A stretch of 64,000 bases of DNA. It comes from Perkinsus marinus ATCC 50983 (lineage: Eukaryota > Perkinsozoa > Perkinsida > Perkinsidae). Position numbers and translations under genes: made by a program. The notes beneath the pieces are model-generated. The model saw nothing but the letters and a program-made list of their open reading frames with translations, was not told where the DNA came from and did no database searches. The stretch is from the NCBI RefSeq assembly GCF_000006405.1, contig NW_003209454.1:52435-116434 (forward strand), in the 5' to 3' direction. Each line of letters opens with the position of its first letter. Within the stretch, counting starts at the first letter, position 1. This document shows, piece by piece, positions 22,160 to 34,976 of this stretch.

Positions 22160-25100
22160 ATGCCATCAGTACGTCCTTCACCACCAAGTCGGCCTCCTTC
22201 CCATTCATCATCATTAAACGAGCCATTATTGGCAAGAGCATCACTAGTTGAGAATGATGGGAGAAGTACGATAGAGGTACTGTATAGGAGTAGGACTGCT
22301 GCTGCTGCTGCTGGTGTGTTGTTGTGGTTATCATCATGATCATAATTAGGGTGGTATATCAAAGAGTATTAAAGAGGATCAGACATCTACAGAGACGTTA
22401 TCATTCAGTAGAAAGTATTTTGGTAGTAATACCATAGTGATAGTAATAGGAGATATAGTATTCTTAGGAACGGATACACAACGTGGATGTTTTCTATTAT
22501 TCATAACCGCTGTAATATGTGATATACATGCATTAAGGAGGCTAGTTATGGTTATACTACATTATCATCATCAAGATCATAGTACTGGTGTGGTACTACT
22601 ACTAGTTGATGTGATAATGTACCTAATAGCACTTACCTTATTATCCTTGGGTGCTTGGAAAGGTTATACAGCTAGTGCTCCTGATAGGATACTCTATACA
22701 GCATTCTATCACAATCATCATCATCATCATAATGATGATGATGAAGAGGAGGAAGAGGAGGAGGCTGTAGTGTATCCATCATCAGAAGCATCATTCTGGA
22801 GTATACATCTAGGGACTGGTCTATTGGTATCCTCTCAGACACTACTATTAGGTAGTGTTGTATATCTATTATCGACTATATTCGATATTATCATTACACT
22901 CTCCTTCTCCTATAACAACCAGAGCTCTACTACTACAACAATAGGGATGGGTATATGTAGTATGATAGGTGGTATACTACTGATAACTGCATGCTACTAT
23001 AACAATATAGCTACTTATCCTGAGAATATGTTAAGACCATTTGATCCACAGATAGTACAATGGTTAGAGAGGAATAATAAACAATGGTTAATAAGACATA
23101 TTGGTACTGATATGCAGATGTCGGCTTGGACATGGGCATTATTATCCATATTCTGGTTTATTACATCAGCTATATCATTCGATTGCCATCATCTTGCAGT
23201 AACATCATCCTATTCTTATATATATCTACTTAATGTATTATGTAGTTTACTATTGGGTATTGGTAGTTACTATATGCTTAGACAATCCTATAATGAGGGT
23301 ACTAAGTTCGATACTCTACTAGTCAATGCATTCAACAATAACAATAATACTACAGTACGTCATATGAAGGATGTTATGAGCCTTGATAATGATGAAGGGC
23401 AGGATAAGAAGAATAAGAATGATGCTCATGATGATGATGATATAGAGAATGGTGGTCATGGTAGTAGTAGTACGAGTGTGGTGCCTGGACCTTTATCATT
23501 ATCATCCTATAGGATAGGTGGTGGTAAGGATAGGTATAAGCATCCTCTGCATGATGTAGTAGATAGACAATTGCTTGGTCTAGTTAATATGGATGATGTT
23601 GTGGATAAGTCTTTGGACTTTCTACAAAATAAGGATAATTGGTATAATAGTAGTGATGATGATAGTCGAGATGAACTAGAAGATAAGGCTTTACATACTA
23701 ATAAGGATAATGATGATACACCATCATCTGGCCCTACCACACCTTCCCCTTCTCCTAATCATCATCCTACTAGTACTAGTAGTAGCATGATATGGAAGTA
23801 GTAGTAGTATTATTATGAATAATGATGTATATATGTTGTTGTTAGATATCGGTATGGTCCTGCATTGAAGTGTAGTGATGTATTATCAAACATAGATCCA
23901 TTACTCTTAGGAGCAGTATTACAGAGTAAATCTTTTAAACTTAGTCTTATGGATCAGGCAGGAGTTGGCAAGGTAATAATAACAACAACAACAATGAGCT
24001 TTATCATCATTATCATTGATAGTAGCTGATGATCAGGTTGTATTAGTGGATGAAGTAGATCTTAATACATTAGTATACTATGAAAGGCATCCACCTTATC
24101 CACCTATGCCATTATCAGAGTTTACCTATTGTAGTCATATACACACTCTACCATGCTCTAGTAATCATGATGATACTAATGATGAGGATAGGTTATTATT
24201 GGTAGAATGGGGTGTTACACCATCAGCTCAGGCACAGGTAATAATAGGAGGTTAATTATTATGATGATGATAATAGTAGTTGTATTATTATTATTAGGTT
24301 GATCCGAAAGCAGCTAGACTAGACCCTTATAGAGTATATTGTTTACAATCATTACCAACAGCTAGGACTAAGATAACTACAGCTACATTCCTATCATCCA
24401 CTACTACTACTACTAACACTACCTCATCATCATCATCAAGAGTATTACTACCATCCTTCCTATTAGATGAGGAATTAAAAAAGGTACCTGAGATATTCCC
24501 TGATCTAGAGGCATTCCTTAGTAATAAGGATGCTATGGCTGAGGTAATATGACTACTACTAGTCATACTGCACTAGCATTAGAATGGTGATTGCTGATGT
24601 AGGTTGCTGAGAAGTTAGAGTTTAGGATATGGCAAGAAGTCCATACTCATATAACACCATTATTAACTGGTGTATTAGTTAGAGCATCTCCTGCATATAG
24701 AAGTATGATAGCTAATTTCCCTGGCTTAAGAGCTAGAGTACCATCTCTATCTACTACTACTATTACTAATACTACTACAACACATCCATTATCATCTATG
24801 CCTACTACACTCTCACAAGCTATCACTACTGATGGTATATTAGAGGTAATAATCATACTGCTGTTTATCATCATGAGGATACTTGATATGAAGTAGTAGT
24901 ATTATTATTATGGTCAGGCATTTACTACGGCCCTTGTATTCATCAATAATAACTTCGATGATAATTGGACTCTAGCAAGTACTACTACTCGTAGTAGTAG
25001 TAGTACTACATCATTTATACATAACCCTTTTGGGCATCATCATAACAACACATCATCATCATCGGATGGTGGTATGTTCAAGTTAACTACTTGGAGAAGG

Positions 25101-26365
25101 AAGATTGAGGGTGAGGTAATAGACCCTTATAGGATAACATGTAAGGCACAGGTAATATTCATTATCATCACTATTATCATCATACTACCACTCCTTCTCC
25201 ACTTCTTCAGGGTATTGACCCTTTAACCTTAGCTACTATATGGCAAGATATACCACACTTCCGTACTGCCCATCATATTGGTATTGATAGTGCTGAAGAT
25301 ATTACTACTGATGCTATAACCAAGGCTAGTCATCATCATCATGACTGTATGGATTCGATAAAGATGTATATTGTACATATGAAGGGTTATGGTACTATGA
25401 GGAAGCGTGAGGCTGTTATCATCAGTATCATGAAGGAGATATCAGCTAGTAAGGTAGTAGTAGTACTAATAACAACCACCACCTCTTCTATTACTATTAC
25501 TAGGAGTAAGACTAATACTATCTTGTGCAGGTTGCGGTACTCGAATACTCAATCCCCCCCATCACCGGTAATGATGACGATGTATTATCCAATTATACTC
25601 CTGATAAATCTTCGGTCCATATTACGACTACCTTTAATGTGGCTCTATTCGAGAATGATGCTGGTGCTAATACTAAGGTATTGACATAGACTGTCTAACA
25701 TTGATGATCATTGACAGTAGCAGCAGCTGCAGCATATAATAGTACTATTATTAGGTAACCATAGCAGGGTTGGTGCCGGTTGGTGGTAAAACGGAAAAGT
25801 TAAAGTTAAGTATAATGGCCGAGCGGGAAGTGAAGTAAGCAATAACTATTCTTCCTGGTATTCTTATTGTATTATTATTGTTGATAGAGCCCAACAGAAG
25901 CTAATGACTCTTATGTACAACTACTTTACTGATACATCTGAGGGTAGATCATTGGTCATCAATACTAGAACCACCATATTAGGAAAGGTAATACTAGTGC
26001 TATTGTTATTTACTACTACTACTACTACTACTAGTATTACATTGTTAGGTATGGAAACCACTACTATCGGATAGTAGTATAGCTTTATCCAAACTGCAAT
26101 TACAATTCCTAAAGGCTAATTCTGATACATTCAATATGCTATGCAATGAGGAAGATCATATCAACACTAATAGTAGTGATAAGGTAATAATAAGGATAGG
26201 ATGATATTATATGAGAAATGGGATGTTGCCATTTTAGTGATCTAACCATAGTCTTGTTGGATATTGAAGGAGCTATCTATGATGATTATGTTCTTGTTAC
26301 TGTTGTTGCTCATTTGGTTTACTAGAGATAATCTATCAATAGTAGTAACATCATTACTATTCTGA
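22160..26365 (+). CDS. Large multipass membrane protein with possible START-like domain and C-terminal TM
   Basis: One gene is proposed from about eleven to thirteen exons. Exon 1 (22160-22276) starts MPSVRPSPPSRPPSHSSS. Exon 2 (22350-23800) has about seven hydrophobic segments and a Ser/Asp-rich loop. Its terminal stop is avoided by a phase-2 GT-AG intron of 48 nt that leads into YRYGPALKCSDVLSNIDPLL. Later exons read DEVDLNTLVYYERHPPYPPM, FGHHH-flanked linkers, then FKLTTWRRKIEGEV, DPYRITCKAQGIDPLTLATI and WQDIPHFRTAHHIG. The last run resembles the Y.v.g....p..l..ll.D...r..WD pattern of START lipid-binding domains. The last exon would encode a hydrophobic helix (ELSMMIMFLLLLLLIWF) and stop at 26363-26365. 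The START idea is tentative; the single-gene model rests on frame continuity. Confidence 0.55.
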
Positions 26366-27535
26366 ACCATAATAATCCCCATTCATACGTAATCATCATC
26401 ATAATAATAACCACTGCTTTCTACCACATTATATCATTGTGTTATTAATATATCACGTCTACTACTACTATGATGATGATGACCTGGGATGATGTTAGTG
26501 AATACCTATCGGGATGATGTAGGGAGGTTAGCAGTAGTATCATATATAGTATCATCCTTCGTATCAAGGTTAACTCCATTCTAGTCAATACTACTATTAT
26601 TGTATATATTCTTCTAGCCTTCCTTGTAGTAGTATTAACATGTATCACGAAGGTAGCTGTATAAACCTATTAACCATATCTAGGGAATAGTCATAGGCTA
26701 CTGATAGAGAGTAGAAGTAGTAGTCGAGGATCTCTATTGAGGATAAAACCTAAGGTGACTATATACCTCTCATGATAAGTGTTTCATACTACTAGTATGT
26801 ACAGTTAGTGTTATCATCTTGATCGTACAAGATGATAATAATACTACTACTACCCTCACTACTCTCATTAACCCATATAATGGTTATTGTCATCAAGAGC
26901 AGTGTATTGTTGAGGAGGGATATAATAGGAGTAAGTATGAGGTGGTATGGTACTCAAGTAGATCATCATTCTATCAGAATCACATTAATAGTCATCATCA
27001 TTATCCCAGTTGGTTGTTGGTATTACTATCAACAACAGGCTCATGCATAGTACCACTCTTAATCGACCTTACTACTACCACTTGCAGCAGCCCTTCTACC
27101 TTCACTCTCTATTCAAGGTAGTAGTCGTGAGTGTTGGGGTTGTGTTGGTATTACAGTAGTAGTGTTATTTTCAGACTATACCTGGAGGATATAGACGTGT
27201 TTATACAATGTATGTTATTGATAAGGATTACGTTATCCTTGTGTAATGTGTCACCAAGGCTCTTACTCCATGCCGCTTCCATTCTACATGATCGTATGTA
27301 TGTTGCTTATCGCTATTCACATGCTTGAACAGTCATCAGTTGTAACCCTATATGAGTGTTGGTGTTGATGATAGTGAAAACGTAAGGTAAAAGGAAGTCG
27401 CTATGACCTTTCACTGAGGTATTCACATCGTAATGTATTTCATCGTCCCGGGGTGATATTCGAGGTGGTAATATTGCAAGCAGCATTTGCATAATTAACA
27501 ATACAAGTTGTACATAATGGAAAAATGTTCAAGTA
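26366..27535 (+). other. Unresolved; possible membrane-protein exons on plus strand
   Basis: Near 26560-26650 a frame encodes NSILVNTTIIVYILLAFLVV, a likely membrane helix. At 26805-26940 another reads LINPYNGYCHQEQCIVEEGY before a gtggtatgg donor. They could be parts of one short gene, but an in-frame TGA stands between the first and a good ATG at 26473. No family is recognised. Confidence 0.3.
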
Positions 27536-28220
27536 TCACTGTTTGTCCACAACTCCTGCCGCATACGCGACGCAACTGTCATTTCGACCTGATAGGATGA
27601 TAATATTACAATAATGATATTAGGGACTCACAAGGGACTGATGGTAATAAAGTGGACTGATTATAATCCACAAACTTGATAGTGTACTCCTCCCTGATAC
27701 TAACAATAATAATATCTAATATTAAACATCGTACTTGACATTTCTAAGGATCTCCAAAAGGACACTGATTGGATGTCTACCACATATTGTGTTACCAGTC
27801 ATCTGTAGATATCTGATATTATTGCACCAATAAGTAGATTGGAGCAGTAGTGGCAGTAGTAGTAGTAGTAGTAGTAGCATTATTACCTTTTGAAGCCTTC
27901 AGAGTCCTGATTTACTATTAATTCCATACCCTCACGATCCATAGCCTCTATACCAGCATTTATTGGTTGTGTATTCGGCTAAGAAGATAATAGTTAAATA
28001 TGATAATAATTGATGATGATATTACATCAAACACTATTGACTTCACAGCTAACTTGACCTAATAATAATAGATATAATAGATATGATACCCCTTCTTATC
28101 CATCCTACCTTATCCTTCTGTAATTGAGTATATCTAAACCTTGTACCCCAATGACAGAAGTCACTTGATATGACGAACAGTGTACCTATTATATTCATTA
28201 TGCTATATCATCATCACCAT

Positions 28221-28270
<50 letters not shown>

Positions 28271-29224
28271 TCATCATCATTACTACTACTACCAGGATCT
28301 TTGAAATACTTGGCCAGTAGTCTGCCAACAACCCTCTCTACATTAGGAGATAGAACACCAACCAGAATGGGCACAATAGTGAGATCCTGTATACCCTAAT
28401 AATAACAATAAGACAATATACAGTAGCAGTACTACTACTACTACTACGACGTAGTAGCAGCAGTAGTAATAATAGTACCAGTCGGTGCTTAAGTTGATGA
28501 TATATTAGTGGTAACTGCATCTCAATAGAATGCTCATCTTCATCCTAACCATGATGATTACTACAATAAACTATAATAAGACCTGCTCATTATTATTACC
28601 TCCTCTTTAGTAAGAGTTGTACCAAATTCACCACCACTATTACTACTCTTCGATAGACCTCTTAATTCCCCAAGGACATCCTCATCCAATTTCAATGGAC
28701 CAAATCTATTGAATATATGAGGATAGGACAAGATGGTTATTATTATTACGGTGTATCATATTGATGAATAGATGGATGTGGTAATGCACAATTATCCAAA
28801 TATTGATGATGTGATGGTCCTAATATGAATACCCTATTAACCTGATATTATACCACTAATATCCCCTCATAATCTATTATTACTTACATTATCAGATATA
28901 GTATTATAGGCGTTAGCAGCTACCGATCCACAATAACGATACCCTATAATAGTAATAATAAGGAACCCTTATATGATCCCTCCTCCCCTCTTACCTGCAT
29001 GTGGTGTTATTATTGCCTTAGTCGTAGTAGAGAGTACAGTCTGTTCAGACTGTTCTTGTTCATCGACTGTTGTTCTTCTTGTTCTTGTTGTAGCAAAGAA
29101 TTGTTGATCTAATTCCTTTTCAAGTGTATGAGGATCTGCATCATACCTAAGAATGGTAATAGTTAGACTATGACTATGACACTAATACTTACCAACTACC
29201 TGCATGTGATGCACTTCTATTCAT
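27536..29224 (-). CDS. MEMO1: MEMO1 family protein
   Basis: Minus-strand exons from the ATG at 29224 read MNRSASHAG, GSWYDADPHTLEKELDQQFF, TTKAIITPHA, GYRYCGSVAANAYNTISD, FNRFGPLKLDEDVLGELRGL, DEDEHSIEMQLPLIYHQLKH, LTIVPILVGVLS, GRLLAKYFKDPGS, TLFVISSDFCHWGTRFRYTQ, PINAGIEAMDREGMELI, TGNTICGRHPISVLLEIL and NDSCVAYAAGV, ending in TGA at 27536-27538. This is the whole MEMO order, including the HAGSWY start, the TPHAGY His, the EHSIEM motif, the SSDFCHWG motif and the CGRHPI motif. MEMO1 proteins bind copper or iron and share the fold of ring-opening dioxygenases. In animals the protein acts in motility and metal homeostasis. A trinucleotide (act)n tract lies in or next to an intron near 28215-28270. 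Confidence 0.93.
28216..28270. repeat. (tac)n microsatellite within MEMO1 gene
   Basis: A near-perfect run of about 17 tac/act units on the plus strand falls at an exon-intron edge of MEMO1. If translated on the minus strand it would give poly-Ser. Confidence 0.8.
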
Positions 29225-29456
29225 TATATTAAAAAGATTAACAACTATATGATGGGTGGGCACTTCTATGTTCCAGATTCCCGTTATAATCAGCAGTTTA
29301 TACCACCACCCAGAAGCCTAATATTTATCATGCCTGGAGTACTATATAAATCCTAAACCTCGCGACTAGGCTTACATATCTTGCAAACTTACAAATCCTT
29401 AACATTCCCAGTATCCTTGCTTCTTGCTACTACTACTACTACTTGTTCAGCTACAG

Positions 29457-29494
<38 letters not shown>

Positions 29495-29497
29495 AGC

Positions 29498-31260
29498 ATG
29501 ATGAATACTGACAGCTCATCATCATCATCCTCCCATCCAGCAAGAATGACCTATATGATGAGGAGCCCATCTACAGCATCGTTACAGTCATCATCATCGC
29601 CTAGTACTACAACATCTCCACCACAGATGGTTACTACTACACTCCCCTCACCACCACCCCAAGCCCCACCCTATACTGGTATATATCTACCTTTATATTA
29701 TAATAATAAGGTAATATGAGGATGGTCTAATCATGTTTAATGGTCATATTAGGGTATGATGACTACTACTAGTACTACCAACAATATGGTGACACCATCA
29801 TCACCAGCAGCATCAGTATCATCTGTACAATATAATGTAATATCGATACTTACCACCACCATCTACTTGCTTATTATTAGACTATTCCTAATCCTACTAC
29901 TACCTATTCTAGCTCTCCTCCTCCTCCTCTACCTCTACCACCACAGTCACCGATGTATTATCCATCGACTCCTACTACTACTACTATCAACTACAACATC
30001 CCAACTTATGAAGATATGTATATATTACCACAAGCATCATCATCTCCAGCAGCATCAGTACGATCATTTGGAGCACCACACCTTACTAATCAAGTAATGG
30101 TTATTATTACATTAGAGGTCATCATCAGTCTTCGTTAGTTATATTATCCTCCTGGATATATAACACCATCATCACCAGCTAGTTCTGTACAATCATCAGA
30201 ATATGTAATGATTCCATCCCCATCTACTCCACCACCACCATCATCTATGCCTCCACTACTATTACGACGTACAACATCATCATCATCTACAGCATCTATG
30301 ACTAGTAATAATAAATATAATACTACTTCATATATTATCCATATCATTATCTAGTGTCTCCTCCTCCTCCTCTTCCTACTACCTCGACAATCGACTATAC
30401 TAATGATGAGACTAGCATACCACCAGGATGTTTTGGGTGTCCGGATATGATAATGCGAACAACCTCTCTTAATGCTACTAATCAGGCACCTGTAATAATA
30501 ATGATTATTATTCTAGTTTAACGGTATTAACATTATTATTACTATTGTAGATGTTAATGGATCCTGATAATCTATCATATGCTACATTAAATAATACAGC
30601 AAGATATGTTCAGCCACCACCACCACCACCTGGTATGTATATATCACGTAATGACCAGCAACAACAAGAGGAGCTAAAGAAGGGTATTGATGATAGTAGA
30701 GAAGAGGTAGTAGCTAATAACGAAGGTAGTGGACGAACATTAAGGTAGTAATAGTATTAATATTATGTATTATTGTTGGTATATAGGACATTACTACAAG
30801 AATTGGATGAAGAGGACGAATCATGTATCTTCATAGTACGTCGTATACATAAATTTGGTTTCCGTTCACCAGTATTCTTAAGAGAATATTTTGAAGATTT
30901 TGGTCAAGTTAGGAAGGTTTTGGTTGCTCATTCTAAACAATTACGTACATCTAATAATAATAGAAGGAATAATCGGTAATAATAACAATAACAATCTTGT
31001 ATAAGATTAATATACCTTTAGACCTAATAGTAATACAACAGGACGTTCTCGTCCAGCATCATTAGGATTTATCTTAATGAAAGATAGAGAATCTGTACAA
31101 CGTATATTGGCTGCAGGACCAACACATCTTATAGCTGATGTTGAGATTACGGTAATATAACTACTATTATTACTTGGTAATGATTATTATTATCAGGTAC
31201 ATCCATTCGAAAATCGTCATCCAGATAAGGTTGTGAATAAACAAGAAGATGGTATATAGG
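29498..31260 (+). CDS. Proline/serine-rich protein with C-terminal RRM-like RNA-binding domain
   Basis: Plus-strand exons begin at the ATG at 29498, just after a (ttg)n run. They encode low-complexity Ser/Thr/Pro sequence (PPYTGIYLPLYY, MYYPSTPTTTTINYNIPTYE, YYPPGYITPSSPASSV) through short gtaat introns. A folded domain follows: ESCIFIVRRIHKFGFRSPVF, LREYFEDFGQVRKVLVAHSK, then GRSRPASLGFILMKDRESVQ, RILAAGPTHLIADVEITVHP and a TAG at 31258-31260. The IFIVRRIHKFGF and FGQVRKVLVAH parts are RNP2-like and the first loop. RPASLGFILM is an RNP1-like strand with Phe at the RNA-stacking site. This RRM variant with G..HxI is common in alveolate RNA-binding proteins. The exact target is unknown. Several internal exon borders in the Pro-rich part are estimates. 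Confidence 0.72.
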
Positions 31261-31381
31261 CTTTGTACTCCTGGTAATCATTATCTATCTATTGTTACTG
31301 TCCTTTCTCCATTATTATTAGTATATTAAAGTTGGTTAATGTACACAATACAATAGTTATGGAAATAACGTTGGAGAGGAA

Positions 31382-33746
31382 CTATTCATCATCATTGGCT
31401 AGACCAACTTCTTCTTCTTCATCATCCTCCTCCTCTTCCATACCATCATTCACTTCCTCCTCTTCCTCTTCCTCATCAGTATCCTTTTCATTCATAACAG
31501 TAATGAGGGTATCAAGGAAAGCTTGGCCAGCTTTATTACTACCATCCTAACAATAACGATAATACACATTAACATCCAATAATACTATTAATACCTCATG
31601 TTGTTGTTGTTTAATAGAAGTATTAATGGCATCAATTCCACCTTCTTCTTCTACCTTATCAATAATCCATCTTCTATCCATTCTTGATAATACATTCAAC
31701 ATAGCCTTTAGAATAAATGCCCATCTACTTTTACACAATTGTGTTATCTTCATATTATTCAGGTATTCTATCTTCAAGGTACTACATGTAGTGTTAGTCA
31801 CTAGACTAGAATTGGATTTAAGTATTAATACGAGTATAAAGGATACTATCTGTCCAGATATATCACCATTATTATCATGTACTAATATACTCTTTATAAT
31901 CTTCGCAATAATAGTAGTAGTATCATTATCATCTATACTACTACTACTACCACAGGAACATACTAGATATAGTAGAACTACACTGCTATATCTGTTAATG
32001 ATAAGTTCATATAACTTTCCTATATCCATGTTCATTACAGTCTTCTTCATAGTATTCATAACCTTATTACGTATCTAATAATATATACCATTATTCTAAC
32101 TGCAGATATTCCTATTAATACCTCTTTACGCCTCAATTCATCATCTTTAACAGAGGATGGTCGTGGTAACTCCATAATATGTCTATAATAATGAGGATAG
32201 AATCTATCCCTTCTCTCACCCAATGCATACAATAATACCAAATGTCCATATTGGTCTACCATCATACCCTCTATATTATTATTCCCATCCTCTTCATCCT
32301 CCATTTTAGTAGTAGTAGTAGTAAGTAACTCTTGTAATATACTTTTTGATAATAATACCGTATCATCAGTACATTGTAACATACGTATAAGAACAATAGC
32401 ATCAACTGGATTCATAGCTAATGCCTTAAAGTTCCCTTTACACTCCTTAATAAGTACCTTCTTCTCTTTAGCACTAGCATACCCGAACATACGACAGAAT
32501 ACTAATACTCCTTCTCTTGATGATAATAACCTAATAATAATAAAAGACGTCATAATATCATCATTATTATTATTATTACAACTACTACTACTACTACCTT
32601 GTAGCACCCTCATTAGTTAGCTGTAATAGTTCTTTTATTATATCATTAGTATTACCAATAACATCAGATATCTCCAATGTTGAAAGGAATAACTTATGTA
32701 CTAATGAACCGTTATCCAATAACTCCTTATCAACAGCTTTACGACATAACTAATAATAAGGATTATAATAATAATAACAACAACCACTATTACTACTACC
32801 TTCATCCTATGATCTAATAACTTGTTATTATCCATATTATCAACATCAACACCACCATCATCATCATTAGTCATTGCTTTAATATCATATACAGCTGGAG
32901 TGGATATAATAGTGTATATCCGACTAAGAGCGTCATCATAATAATGATTATTATATTGTGTATAAAGACACACCTACCGTCTATATTGTGAAGGTATCTT
33001 AGTATTGTTATACATAGTAGATAAGAAACGACATCCAACACGATGTATGAATAATCTCTCAACCTAATAATAATAATAACCATCATTAGATGTACTTATA
33101 TTATTATACTTACTATCTTTCTATCACCCAATAATGGCTTTAATATAGTATTAATAGTTAATTTCTTATCAGTTTTAATACCATATGATATTAATCTTTC
33201 AATAGCCAACATACCATATGCTTTACCCTGTAATATAGCATCTTCCAAACCTTCTCCAGATAATGTTGTTAATATACGTTTCCTTTGATCCATTGTACCA
33301 TACTTCATACAAGCTTGGACTATTCTACTACCAGAATGATTGAGTATATAATTATTAATACCCTTAGTCATCATCTCCTTCAATATATCCTCAACGATAT
33401 CACTTTTCTTATTATCATTCACATCATCATGGTGGGCAGCGGCGGCGTTAGTCGTGTTAGTAGAAGTTGTATTATTAATAAGATTTGAATATAGCCTATT
33501 AAGCCTTCTACGATCCTCCCAATTAGGATCATGCTTCCTTATAGCTTTCTCCTTATTTACACGTCTCTGTTGTGATACCGAATCTTTAGTAGTATTATCC
33601 TCTGTAATAATAATACATGATAATAAAAATAACATGATGATAATATTACTTAGCCGGTTAGCAGCATTGGTTGATTCCTTTTTACCATTCTTCTTATACA
33701 TCTCCTTCTTATTCTTCTTACCCCCCTTCTTACTAATAGCTGTCAT
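31382..33746 (-). CDS. PUM3: Puf6/PUM3-type pumilio-repeat nucleolar protein
   Basis: Minus-strand exons from the ATG at 33746 start with a Lys-rich nuclear/nucleolar leader (KKGGKKNKKEMYKKNGKK). They continue HDPNWEDRRRLNRLYSNL and pumilio-type repeats such as GINNYILNHSGSRIVQACMK and GTMDQRKRILTTLSGEGLED, then VERLFIHRVGCRFLSTM. Downstream exons have KVLIKECKGNFKALAMNPVD, VDQYGHLVLLYALGERRDRF and DKVEEEGGIDAIN, and the product ends in a Glu/Asp-rich tail with stop at 31382. The dispersed repeats, the basic start and the acidic end fit the PUM3/Puf6 (CPL domain) subgroup, which acts in large-subunit ribosome assembly and binds nucleic acid without sequence specificity. One intron inside the first exon (about 33608-33652) removes a hydrophobic run. 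Introns are 45-85 nt. Confidence 0.85.
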
Positions 33747-33762
33747 CTGTGTATGATGATCA

Positions 33763-33960
33763 TTAATAATCCATCATAATCCTTATAATTACCTTATTAG
33801 TTTTCTTCACGTCATCATTAATACCCTTCTGCTGTCCTCCACGATATACCATAATTATACCAACAACAACAACAACTACTATCAACACTAATCCCGATCC
33901 TATCGTCTGAGCGGCAGCGGGAGGGACGAGACGCCTCGCTTGTCGGAGCAGATCGCGCAC
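33763..33960 (-). CDS. Small membrane-segment ORF upstream of the pumilio gene, doubtful
   Basis: A 50-codon open stretch has a basic start (MRDLLRQARRLVPPAAAQT), one hydrophobic helix (SGLVLIVVVVVVGIIMVY) and a charged end leading to a gtaat donor near 33795. It may be a 5' exon of the pumilio gene (an acceptor lies just before its ATG) or a separate small tail-anchored protein. The 5' part is strikingly GC-rich. Confidence 0.35.
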   Translation of the reverse strand: MRDLLRQARRLVPPAAAQTIGSGLVLIVVVVVVGIIMVYRGGQQKGINDDVKKTNKVIIRIMMDY

Positions 33961-34430
33961 GCCCGTGTAATCGATAGAAGACTCAATTTACGTCCTATCA
34001 ATCACCTGAATGAGAACTCGACCCGATAGCTTCTCAATCACTGAAAGCCCCTCCGACTCGAGAGTGTGGGATTGGAGAACCGGGGCGCCATTCAGCGAAG
34101 GTTGGATTTCCAAGTGTGCGCGAGATTGCCAATCAAGCAACGTTCAACGTTGCCACTCGTCTCAGACTAGTAGTCTTATTGTCTAATCTGTAGATCGGCA
34201 ATCGGGGTATCCATAACCTGCGAATGCGCCGAAGGTTCTATGTGGCAGGGACCGCATGATGCGAACTAGGTCTTACTTGTTGCACACCGATACGGGCCCG
34301 GCACACATCCCCCGAGTCGGCGCATCAGGCCAATCGTGCATTGCTGCTCCACATGGAAACACGGAAGGTTAAGTTCCGTGGGATGGCCGCACACATATCT
34401 TGCACGCATGTGTGCGTATGCATGATGATG
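33961..34430. other. GC-rich non-coding island with perfect hairpins
   Basis: About 470 bases are much richer in G+C than the genes on either side and are closed in all frames. Two perfect hairpins stand out: gcaacgttcaacgttgc (34137-34153) and cacggaaggttaagttccgt with final g (34360-34380). It could be an unannotated structured RNA, a CpG-like promoter or an old repeat. No known RNA family could be matched by eye. Confidence 0.4.
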
Positions 34431-34548
34431 ATTAAGAGGAGGAAGGTATTGTGATATAGTACATGTGGTAGTCTAATACTCTTATGATGATGATTAAGAA
34501 GAGGAAGGTATTGTGATATAGTACATGTGGTAGTCTATAATACTCTCA
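34422..34548. repeat. Tandem duplication, two copies of about 63 bp
   Basis: Two consecutive copies of a unit containing ggaaggtattgtgatatagt then acatgtggtagtct differ by few bases. They stand immediately after the GC-rich island. Confidence 0.9.
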
Positions 34549-34754
34549 TGATGATGTTATTATGCTTGTGTTGTTATACATGAATAATGGGTACACTCAA
34601 TGGTGGCTATCTACCCTGTCTAATTGTCGAGTCGATCCTAATTGATGTATCGCATAGTCGTAGTTCAGTATATCATCATCTACATGATGTACAATATTGG
34701 TAATGGGTATTCCTCAAAGAGTACAGGTTCATTGATAAACTCGATATTAAACTC

Positions 34755-34976
34755 ATGGTTGCAGGATACCTCAGAGGAATTATGATGTATATCGGAGGCA
34801 ATGATGATATTAGATTGTTGGTAGTGGTGTTAGGTTGTATAGAAGTAGGTGATATATCCATCACACGTGTGATGGTGTGTGTCCTCCAGTATATTAATAA
34901 TAATAGTATAGTATTACGTCATGAACTCAATAAACGCAAGAAAGTACTCAACCGAAAGTACGCTACTATTCAATGA
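34755..34976 (+). CDS. Hypothetical ORF, convergent with the acyltransferase gene
   Basis: This 73-codon plus-strand frame reads LLVVVLGCIEVGDISITRVM then a basic C-terminus (HELNKRKKVLNRKYATIQ), stopping at the same place as the minus-strand gene. The second half looks coding and could be a last exon whose start lies upstream of an intron near 34800. No homology is seen. Confidence 0.3.
   Translation: MVAGYLRGIMMYIGGNDDIRLLVVVLGCIEVGDISITRVMVCVLQYINNNSIVLRHELNKRKKVLNRKYATIQ

Noticed and set aside
22437-23801. The 454-codon frame as a complete gene
   Set aside because: It opens without a good start, has an upstream exon in frame at 22160-22276, and a phase-2 donor just before the stop leads into further coding exons.
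34300-34390. Known structured RNA (SRP RNA, RNase P, 5S) in the GC-rich island
   Set aside because: No conserved motif of these RNAs could be found; only simple hairpins are present.
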